From positions 1 through 25,060 of IMG/VR virus record IMGVR_UViG_3300024346_000469: DNA of 25,060 nt; one strand, written 5' to 3'. This DNA is from a virus. A program made the position numbers and the translations under genes. Position 1 is the stretch's first letter. Every line of letters begins with the position of its first letter. The notes beneath the pieces were generated by a model. The model worked only from the letters and a program-made list of their open reading frames with translations, was not told the origin of the DNA and did no database searches. Shown in pieces: positions 12,001-16,950 of the stretch.

Positions 12001-15000
12001 TGAAAATGGAATTATAACTGATGTATTAATAGATAATCCGGGATATGGATATAACAATCCACCTTTGATTAAAATCAGCAGTTCGGGTGTCGGTGCAATA
12101 TTAACCGCAGTATTAGATGCTGTTGGTAGAATTGTTTCTGTTAAAATACAAAATCAAGGTCGTGGATACTTTGACGATACTATGTTGTCAGTTAGGTCGT
12201 ATTCTGTATTAGTATTAAGCGACACTAATTCTTTTAACAAGTGGAGTATATATGCATGGAATAGTAAAGACAAGACATGGGACAGATCAAGAAGTCAATC
12301 GTATGATGTAACAAAATTCTGGAATTATACTGATTGGTATGCTACTGGATATACACAGTTTACAAAAATTGATCACTTAGTTGATAACACATATTATCTT
12401 GTAACCTTATCTGTAAATATTGGAAATATAGTAAAGGTAAAAAATATTGGTACTGGCGGCTGGCTATTATTGGAAAAATACAATAATTTAACAACTATTG
12501 ATTACACGCAAAATTACAAAGTAGTTGGTAGACAAAATGGAACCATACAATTCTCAAGCAGTATCTATACGTTTGTTAACTCGTCGATAGGCTTTGATAA
12601 TCAATTATTTGATGCATCATTATATGATAATTTTGCAGCAGCAGAATTGCGAATCATCATTACTGCTATTAAAGACAAAATCTTTGTAGATAATTTACGA
12701 GTAGAATATTTAAAATTATTCTTCTCAAGTTTACGTTATGTATTGCACGAACAAATTTTTATTGACTGGGCATTTAAGACTAGCTTTGTAAAAGCAACTC
12801 ATAATGTTGGCGAGCTAAAAGAAAAAGTTACGTACAATAACGATAACTTGTCTAGTTTTGAAGATTATATAAATGAGGTAAAACCTTATAGAACAAAAAT
12901 TAGAGAGTATGTTAGCTCATACAATAAAACAGATTATGCCAGACAGTCAACCACTGACTTTGACTTAATTCCGTTAGTTTCTGATAATTTAACAGTTACT
13001 CCAATGAGTGTGGTAGTTAGTAACGATGGAAGTATTACGGCAACTTCAAGTGACATTCTTGTGTACCCGTGGAAACATTGGTATGACCATGTAGGATTTA
13101 CTATTCAGTCAATAGAAATATTTGACGGCGGCTCCGGATACATTAATCAACCAGTAGTTAGGATAGACGGAGGATTTGGTACAGGAGCAGCGGCCAAAGC
13201 ATATATTTCTAATGGTAAAGTTAATCGTATTAATATAGTATCTGGCGGCACAGGGTATCTTAAAGCCCCAATAATTACAATTGATGGCGGATTATCAGAA
13301 GGCGGGACTCCTGCAACGGTAGTGGCAATAATTGAAAGTGAAGTAGTTAGATCTAACAAAATCACTATTAAGTTTGATAGAATAACTCGTTCGTATTATA
13401 TTAGTGAAAAAACTGAAACTGAAACATTTACTGGTACTGGATCTCGTGTACAGTTTGCGTTAAAGTGGAGTCCTAGAATAGAAATTGGATCAGCATCTAT
13501 TAAGTTATATCCAGTGGGTATTGATCCTGATGCACCGGGCGTAACCGGCATTGATATTTTACGTGGCGAATATGCATTAACCACTAAAAAATCTACAAGC
13601 AGAGGATACACTAGCTATTCGGGACTGTTAACATTGGACACAGCCCCTGCTGTGGGTGAAACTATTAGGATCACTTACGAAAAGAATTTTGAACATATGT
13701 CAGCGGCTGACAGAATTAATTTCTTCTATGAGCCATCAAGTGGCATGTTAGGAAAAGATCTTGCGCAGTTGATGCGTGGAATTGATTACGATGGCGTTCA
13801 ATTACAAGGAATGGGATTCGGGGCAACTGGAGGATGGGATGCGCTTCCGTGGTTTAGCGATAGTTGGGACGGATTTGACGCCGCATTTGATGATAGAATC
13901 TTCACAGCAGGCGCCGGAGAGTATACATATGATTTACAATATGCTCCGGCAGTTGCCGAAATACTTAACATATATGTTAACGGTACTCGTATTGACGATC
14001 CTGATTTTATAACATATCCGTTGGCAGGTAAGCCGAATGTAGTAATGTTGCCAATTGCAGGCAACGGATCAACCGAAGTGTTTACTATACCCAACGCACA
14101 CTTGACTATTGCTGCTGGTGATAAAGTTGTATTTCGTAAAAGCACAAGCGACGGAAGTGTTCTTCCGCAACCAAATGAATACGACACGCAACTTCAAGGC
14201 GGTGCGTTTAACGGCTCAGTCCTAACAACCGCTACTGGATATGCTCCTGCAGATATTAATATTGATGGCGACGATTTTGTCACCGCAACAACAAGCAACG
14301 CCCCGGAGGAGATTGTTCCTGGGCACGTAACAGATGCGTTAGCAATCAAAGTGTTCCATAGACCGGCAAGTGGTGCTCCTAATATTTTGTTTAAGAATTA
14401 TGTAAGCAACGGCATAAACACCACTTTTGTTGTGGGTCAACACTTTGCAACCGAACGGGCAGTAATTGTTAAAGTTGGAAATGTTGTAATTGAACAGACA
14501 GCTTATAATATTGACTGGCCGTCTAATTCTGTGATATTTGATCTTGCGCCAATAGATAATTTGATAGTAAGTATAATAAGTGTTGGATTCAACAGTGATA
14601 ATATTTTAGATTTAGATTATTTTATTGCCGACGGCACCACTACCGAATACGTTACTCGTGCTCCGTGGATTAATTCGGGACTAAGCTCTACAGTATTAGT
14701 TAATGGATTAGTAATTAGTTACGAATTATTTAGAACTGATTCTACATACAGTAGCCCTAATAGGACAGGAATTCGATTTGGCGCTCCAGTGACCTTAAAC
14801 GCACTTATTAACTATATGATAGATACTAGCACAACTATACAGACGGCTAGCGTAGTAAAGAGTCAGACTATTACAACAGACGGCTCTACTACAATTTATG
14901 ATTTAGATAATTTAAGCCCTGACTTATTACCAGGCAACGGGTTACAGCCATACGAAACAAATGTAATTGTGCGTAAAGGACAAGAAATATTACGTCCACC

Positions 15001-16315
15001 AACAGTGATATATTTCACAATGGCAGACAATGTATTGTCGTATGCAATTCCTTCACATAAATTTGCAACACACACAATTAACGCTACTGATATTAGAGCA
15101 TATTCTGCTTCAAATAAGTTAGAACAGGGTGTGGGATATGTTGTTGATTTGTTTGGAATTACGATTAACATTTCTCAAGCATCGTATGTTGCAGGGGATA
15201 AACTTGCAGTAGTGATTGACTTATCTTCAGATTATACAATAACAGATGCAGGAACAATTGAGTTTACTGATACTTATCCTGCATCCACAACGTTAGAAAT
15301 AGTTACATTCTATAATCACATGTTATTAGATATAGATAGGACTACTGATATATTTGTTCCATCAGCTACATTAACTCCGGGCACAACTGATTATTACGAA
15401 TTTACCAACAAGTTAGGCGGATATTTTACTCTACGCCGCCCTGCTGTATCAGATGATTTTGTATGGATTATTAAAAACGGCACGTTACTAACACATAGTG
15501 TTGATTATGTTGTAGAAGATGATCGAATAACTGTTAAATTAAAAGATTCTCTAGAAGATACAGATGTAATTCAAGTAATGTTGTTTACTGACGAAGTTAT
15601 ACGTACGACATTTGGATATATGCAGTTTAAAGACATGTTAAATCGAGTACATTACAAGCGTTTACGTGCAGACAAAGCATCAACACTGGCTGCTGAATTA
15701 ATACAATCTGATATCGAAATTACCGTAGTAGACGGATCTGTATTTTCTCTACCTAACCCGGCATTAAACCTGCCAGGTATTATTGAAATTAACGGTGAAC
15801 GTATCGAATACTTTACTAAAGTTGGAAATGTTTTAGGTCAATTGAGACGAGGTACATTAGGAACAGGAACCCCTACAGTACATATTGTAGGAGAAGTAGT
15901 CCAGGACATTGGCCCAACTGAAACAATACCGTATACTGATCAAATCATTGTTGATACAGTAGTTAGTGATGGAGTTACTACAAATGTGGGCAACTTAACA
16001 TATATTCCGGAAAATATAAACGAAGTTGATGTGTTCGTGGGTGGATATAAGCTAAAGAAAGTTGCCTATAGTCTGTTTGAAGAACTAAATGACCAGCCAT
16101 ACAGTTTAGAAGGGGACAGTACTTTCCCTGCAGAATTTAGTATAGGTGGAATTGATAATAGCGTCACGTTAACTACTGCCGCCGCCGATAATATTAAAGT
16201 GGTTATTGTTAAGAAAATAGGCAAAGAATGGGGCGATGCAGGTAAGAGCTTGGCAAATTCCGATAATAAGATCGCGAATTTCTTGAAGGAAAACACAACG
16301 GTTTGGCCACGATAA
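3032..16315 (+). CDS. Giant virion structural protein (4427 aa), gene 7 position of T4-like baseplate cluster
   Basis: Predicted structural protein of about 480 kDa, probably part of or attached to the baseplate. The ATG is preceded by GGGAG at 3021-3025, six bases away, and overlaps the gp6 stop. Visible modules: 1-165 conserved head (SLLPRIFRT, KKVNGYIGRQNAK, YWLPYGP); 176-277 cupredoxin-like fold without copper ligands; 525-600 HGLTTGNQVLYL-type module; 1183-1265 tryptophan-rich block (WECLGFSIQPKWWEEVYGP); 1525-1570 and 1788-1827 carbohydrate-binding-like motifs; 2185-2607 FG-GAP propeller; about 2997-3052 and 3361-3420 GxGY repeats; 3280-3302 NEVKPYRTKIREY; about 3460-4427 a chain of VNG-type beta modules ending in LGQLRRGTLGTG and an IANFLKENTTVWPR tail. 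No signal peptide or membrane segment is apparent. Position after gp6 suggests the gp7 slot (T4 gp7 is about 1030 aa), but I see no clear gp7 identity. Similar large structural proteins occur in marine T4-like phages. Confidence 0.8.
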   Translation: MANNDQNESGLPLSGKDNRDSASLLPRIFRTDSNKKFLQATLDQLTQPGTVKKVNGYIGRQNAKAVTSADIFVTATDTARQNYQLEPVAVIQDYLGNINFYKDYIDHINHVDVFGGNVSNHERLNSQESYSWNPHMNWDKFVNYQQYYWLPYGPLPIEVAGQQLAIESTYTVAAVDESDNYAFLFSPDGLTRNPTLTLYRGQTYTFVINSPGNPFSIKTTRVSGNLERYTIGVSDSAVEDGTITFTVGVNAPDVLYYVSENSVDTGGVFHVLDIDDNTYLNIDADVLGKKTYTMSSGMPLSNGMKLKFTGNIYPVNYASGYWYVEGVGTAIRLVAETDVEIISSYSQEKALLFDDDAFDQSPFSTATSFPQNKDYILVARGSPDRNPWSRYNRWFHQDVITSASIASGQVPTLDQSARAIRPIIEFDAGLKLFNFGHQAKTNVTLIDTFTTDAFSSIEGKLGYNIDGVDLANGMRVLFTADTDSLVKGRIFDINFVNVTVPGRQIGFYALSGIDPVTDIITIEINTLTGGIGHGLTTGNQVLYLNNGNTSISGLTNRKAYYVSVVNSTQIKLYTDKNLTVSADIFATGSDVHKLEAFAGVRRQINLVEAADSIPLENETVLIEQGSVNQGLMYWYTGTAWKLGQNKTLVNQSPLFDVFDSTGVSYGNALVYDGTTFTGNKIFSYKLGTGTNDSELGFPLAYQNINNIGDIAFEFNLLSSSFNYKSVVDIITKKTDVGFLKSVTSLTMVEYVNGWKTTEITHLQPIIRIFKESGLVNNFPIDVYSNVDDLDDLEVRVYINGKRLARSAYAIATGNIRKYVLLTTAVATTDVITLKCLAAQQKNDNGYYEIPVNLQNNPLNDNLSEFTLGQVIDHVDSIIDNITTFVGTYPGTGNLRDIGNITPYGTRFIQHSGPVNLSLYHLGSSTANVFKALEQARDDYSKFKRAFIVTASSSGIDTDPRRHVDFVLAELAKDKSTSRPYYLSDMYGYSASTLLEYTVLDARTKMYPLTTAFNLTVLSNKSVNIYLNEVQLIEGIDYVFGTDVFFEILTDLVDGDTIVAVEYESTDGSFCPATPTKLGLYPKFVPSKFIDTTYAEPTEVIQGHDGSITIAFGDYRDDLILELEKRIYNNIKVQYDSTIFNIYDHIPGYDRVTTYSKEEFEDVLGTFFYQWTTNVGTDYTKQNAEWWDRLNPFTFNYRGNYTPDGVSVPAFWRGIYRWVLDTDRPHTHPWECLGFSIQPKWWEEVYGPLPYTSDNLIMWDDIRQGIVKEPGRPIRRLEKFAKSILAKGVPVDNSGNLQNPVDANFVNGTIKPTAEGYYTFGDVGPVESAWRRSGHYPFAVIQTALLLQPNKVLGTCLDRSRIVRNLSGQFVYADTGLRIRLADIVLPSTTLSSTRVLTSGLINYIIDFMTNDTSVLINQYQTDLDSLTNNLGVKLGGFTAKSKFKLLLDSKSPTSTGGVFVPEENYTVFLNTSSAVKKVVYSAVVITKHPDGFEITGYYNEQPYFNYYPWVDSARTINVGGISDSYIIWTAGKQYVAGIVVNYNNQYYRVNIAHTATDTFDSTMFSRLANLPVTGGRDANIRKAWDTTTKLTLGYGTKLSTVQDVVDFLQGYGAYLADQGFVFNDFNTELKSITNWETAVKEFMFWTTQNWGAGAVLSLSPSANRISMVTTNSVVNDLLDPFFGYKIFRVDGQKLEPEFTNTYRNAEANEFSITPANTNHGIYGAVFFMIQKEHALILDNTTLFNDVIYDLEPGYRQERIKVIGYVSQNWKGGFNIPGFIFDQAKINDWTPWVDYKLGDIVKYKEFYYSALSTLPGVQQFSAANWAILAEKPTSKMVANWDYRTEQFTDFYDLDTDNFDAEQQKFAQHLIGYQKRQYLENIIKDDVSQYKFYQGMIIEKGTQNVLNKLFDVLSADGMESLTFNEEWAVRVGDYGAVTAFDETEFILDESKFKINPQPVELVSAIDPTVIDFVYRQRPSDVYIKPLDYNNDIWTVTGTKQYLRTPGFVRYDDVKLSVDVLSDAVQYDISTFSEGDYVWCAFENKLNSFNEKWNVYRFTNSLFNVEAVTYVTGVLSITCDRIPDITAGDILGIENNDLVKGFHSVYSVELRTINIKVKVAGWEAPVNSTQISLYQFLPCVFDNIENANNNLPTVIKPGELLWAKDSGNGNWGVYKNTKVYNVSNIDLATVPDLTGINFGKKVTLSQSGTTAIVTDADQVIIFEKYYSTPTTYNWIQNQSIVIDTSIADIAAQEFGSESALSADGKWLAIAAPYASNVNSSGLNNQGYVSLYYNTPGTGYVFVEYIVSQTPDDDELFGSKLAFAKNGNTYILAISALDKVYFYQVTTGAWTNYVTALPIIDVYNIAISATGNMFVAAAPIANDSAGDVYVYQIGETGYDLFDTLSGATGNRFGESIAISQSADYIAIGSSLVDVTEVDQGAVYIYTLDPTQYTLYQSIVSPAKERGEQFGAAVYFTNNDTTLVVLAKLGDLNRIGTMDVYTSLLEGAEAVHGSRYINDPASPLRNSPTTFDSNTLRIVNKQVDTGRIDVYDMYGSKFLYGESLDADIVAVNGNGYGASVAAGNDTILVGAPKDDLLTGAVYSYSRAATYTSWELYYQEQPRPNISNVKKAYLYNRVTNSIVTYLDVVDPIQGKIPGPADQEIRYKTYFDPATYSIGSAAVNVDSGLNWTKNQIGMLWWDLTRAKFLDNQGGEVVYRSTTWNKLYKTASIDIYEWVETKYLPSEWDKLADTVKGLAAGISGTSRYGDAVYSVKNKYDTVGQKLIPTYYFWVNNKTVIPNVAGRTLSADNVSELIADPIGYGYTCVAPTGANSFSLVNFNKIVQGTDVVLNFQTWLIDNHEINLHSQWKIISEHINTTIPKNIENKWIDSLIGKDSNDRVVPDTNLPVKNRYGIEFRPRQGMFINRVEALKQYIEHVNAVLMEQLIVDEFDLSDLLLSDPLPSTVSGLWDTTIDFETELKFIGTATLVQARLTAVTENGIITDVLIDNPGYGYNNPPLIKISSSGVGAILTAVLDAVGRIVSVKIQNQGRGYFDDTMLSVRSYSVLVLSDTNSFNKWSIYAWNSKDKTWDRSRSQSYDVTKFWNYTDWYATGYTQFTKIDHLVDNTYYLVTLSVNIGNIVKVKNIGTGGWLLLEKYNNLTTIDYTQNYKVVGRQNGTIQFSSSIYTFVNSSIGFDNQLFDASLYDNFAAAELRIIITAIKDKIFVDNLRVEYLKLFFSSLRYVLHEQIFIDWAFKTSFVKATHNVGELKEKVTYNNDNLSSFEDYINEVKPYRTKIREYVSSYNKTDYARQSTTDFDLIPLVSDNLTVTPMSVVVSNDGSITATSSDILVYPWKHWYDHVGFTIQSIEIFDGGSGYINQPVVRIDGGFGTGAAAKAYISNGKVNRINIVSGGTGYLKAPIITIDGGLSEGGTPATVVAIIESEVVRSNKITIKFDRITRSYYISEKTETETFTGTGSRVQFALKWSPRIEIGSASIKLYPVGIDPDAPGVTGIDILRGEYALTTKKSTSRGYTSYSGLLTLDTAPAVGETIRITYEKNFEHMSAADRINFFYEPSSGMLGKDLAQLMRGIDYDGVQLQGMGFGATGGWDALPWFSDSWDGFDAAFDDRIFTAGAGEYTYDLQYAPAVAEILNIYVNGTRIDDPDFITYPLAGKPNVVMLPIAGNGSTEVFTIPNAHLTIAAGDKVVFRKSTSDGSVLPQPNEYDTQLQGGAFNGSVLTTATGYAPADINIDGDDFVTATTSNAPEEIVPGHVTDALAIKVFHRPASGAPNILFKNYVSNGINTTFVVGQHFATERAVIVKVGNVVIEQTAYNIDWPSNSVIFDLAPIDNLIVSIISVGFNSDNILDLDYFIADGTTTEYVTRAPWINSGLSSTVLVNGLVISYELFRTDSTYSSPNRTGIRFGAPVTLNALINYMIDTSTTIQTASVVKSQTITTDGSTTIYDLDNLSPDLLPGNGLQPYETNVIVRKGQEILRPPTVIYFTMADNVLSYAIPSHKFATHTINATDIRAYSASNKLEQGVGYVVDLFGITINISQASYVAGDKLAVVIDLSSDYTITDAGTIEFTDTYPASTTLEIVTFYNHMLLDIDRTTDIFVPSATLTPGTTDYYEFTNKLGGYFTLRRPAVSDDFVWIIKNGTLLTHSVDYVVEDDRITVKLKDSLEDTDVIQVMLFTDEVIRTTFGYMQFKDMLNRVHYKRLRADKASTLAAELIQSDIEITVVDGSVFSLPNPALNLPGIIEINGERIEYFTKVGNVLGQLRRGTLGTGTPTVHIVGEVVQDIGPTETIPYTDQIIVDTVVSDGVTTNVGNLTYIPENINEVDVFVGGYKLKKVAYSLFEELNDQPYSLEGDSTFPAEFSIGGIDNSVTLTTAAADNIKVVIVKKIGKEWGDAGKSLANSDNKIANFLKENTTVWPR
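3557..3862 (+). other. Cupredoxin-like domain lacking copper ligands (residues 176-277 of the giant protein)
   Basis: The pattern PTLTLYRGQTYTFVINS, then NPFSIKT, then GTITFTVGVNAPDVLYYV and finally GGVFHVLD follows the blue-copper-like module common in marine structural proteins. That module usually reads HPFxIKT and YYxCxxH. Here residue 213 is Asn in place of the usual His, and residues 256-262 read YYVSENS, so the Cys and second His are also absent. The fold is inferred from motif memory; the missing ligands are read directly. Confidence 0.6.
9585..10855 (+). repeat. FG-GAP (integrin-alpha type) beta-propeller repeats within the giant protein
   Basis: Residues about 2185-2607 hold at least seven repeats with the form FG-x-(A/S)-x-(S/A)-x-(D/N)-G-x-x-(L/I)-A-(I/V)-x-(A/S)-P followed by a G-x-V-Y-x-Y strand. 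Repeat starts: FGKK at 2195, FGSE at 2251, FGSK at 2313, a copy without FG near 2360 (NIAISATGNMFVAAAP), FGES at 2408, FGAA at 2465 and YGAS at 2571. A further strand GRIDVYD lies between the last two, so there may be one more degenerate blade. Seven is the count of the integrin alpha head. The role as an adhesion or ligand-binding module is inference. Confidence 0.75.
11425..11446. repeat. Perfect 22-bp palindrome inside the giant gene
   Basis: The half-site GACGTTGTCAG (11425-11435) is followed immediately by its exact reverse complement CTGACAACGTC (11436-11446). It encodes part of the ordinary-looking stretch GRTLSADNVSE and lies in no recognised repeat of the protein. Symmetry was checked base by base. 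The function, if any, is unknown. Confidence 0.95.
12019..12186 (+). repeat. GxGY repeat pair, first copy (giant protein, about residues 2997-3052)
   Basis: Two half-repeats of a short beta motif, DNPGYGYNNPPLIKIS and QNQGRGYFDD, separated by an Ala/Val-rich strand pair (GVGAILTAVLDAVGRIVSVKI). The same G-x-G-Y followed by P-x-I/V-x-I module recurs near 13110-13290. This repeat is frequent in large phage structural proteins. No specific function is known to me. Confidence 0.6.
13110..13290 (+). repeat. GxGY repeat pair, second copy (giant protein, about residues 3361-3420)
   Basis: Two half-repeats, FDGGSGYINQPVVRIDGG and SGGTGYLKAPIITIDGG, joined by TGAAAKAYISNGKVNRINIV. They are better preserved than the copy near 12019-12186 and clearly related to it. 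The conserved NEVKPYRTKIREYVSSY block lies between the two copies. Confidence 0.65.
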
Positions 16316-16318
16316 ATA
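16311..16318 (+). promoter_or_regulatory. Candidate T4-type late promoter motif (GATAAATA)
   Basis: GATAAATA overlaps the stop codon of the giant gene and lies 20 bases before the next ATG (16339). It matches the NATAAATA form of the T4-like late promoter -10 element. In this AT-rich sequence several matches are expected by chance, so only its location in one of the two larger gaps of the structural block supports it. The Shine-Dalgarno candidate GAGAG follows at 16328-16332. Confidence 0.4.
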
Positions 16319-16338
16319 ATAAACAATGAGAGATCAAT

Positions 16339-16950
16339 ATGCAAGGTAAAGACTTATCAGGAATTCATATAGAAGGTCATATTAAAATTTATGACCCTAA
16401 AACCCAAGAGGTTTTCATTAATAAACGTAATGCTATACACTACGAAAATATGAGCGTTGCGTTGGCAGAAAGTATTGCCAACGCCGGGCAAGGATTTATC
16501 TATGAAATTGCGTTTGGCAACGGTGGCACAACTGTAGATCCTACAGGTATTATTACCTACCTAACGCCAAATTCAACAGGCACTAGTGCTACATTGTACA
16601 GCGAAACGTATAGTAAGGTAGTAGATGATCGCTCAGTAACTAATTTAGATCCAGTTAGAAATAAAATTGAAACACGTCACGTGACGGGAACAAATTATAC
16701 TGACGTATTTGTTACTTGCTTGTTAGACTACGGCGAGCCTCAAGGACAAGACGCATTTGACAATACTACTAACAATAATTCAGACTTTGTGTTTGATGAA
16801 TTGGGATTAAAATCTTATAGTACTACTGGAAACAGCAAGTTGTTAACTCACGTAATTTTCCACCCGGTTCAGAAGAGTTTAAATCGATTAATCCAAGTTG
16901 ACTATACTGTACGTATACAGAGTTTGACTGGACTAAGTGAGGTTGCATAA
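16339..16950 (+). CDS. Conserved T4-like phage virion structural protein, 203 aa
   Basis: Small protein between the giant baseplate protein and the fibre genes. It starts at an ATG with GAGAG six bases upstream and ends overlapping the next gene by one base. Features: an opening IHIEGHIKIYDPKTQEVFIN strand pair, the NAIHYENMSVALAESIAN helix-like segment near residues 32-49, IYEIAFGNGGTTVDPTG near 54-70, and a C-terminal VIFHPVQKSLNRLIQVDYTV strand. I recognise this architecture from small structural proteins next to fibre or baseplate genes in marine T4-like phages, where it is normally left without a function. In T4 the position would be gene 8, but the 334-residue gp8 shares no motif I can see. 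A role as a fibre-to-baseplate connector is possible from context only. Confidence 0.7.
   Translation: MQGKDLSGIHIEGHIKIYDPKTQEVFINKRNAIHYENMSVALAESIANAGQGFIYEIAFGNGGTTVDPTGIITYLTPNSTGTSATLYSETYSKVVDDRSVTNLDPVRNKIETRHVTGTNYTDVFVTCLLDYGEPQGQDAFDNTTNNNSDFVFDELGLKSYSTTGNSKLLTHVIFHPVQKSLNRLIQVDYTVRIQSLTGLSEVA

Noticed and set aside
16675-16686. 12-bp palindrome CGTCACGTGACG
   Set aside because: Perfect palindromes of this length are expected several times in 25 kb and it sits inside coding sequence without other signals.
16339-16950. Assignment of the 203-codon gene as T4 gene 8
   Set aside because: The position fits, but length and motifs do not match the 334-residue gp8 as I know it.
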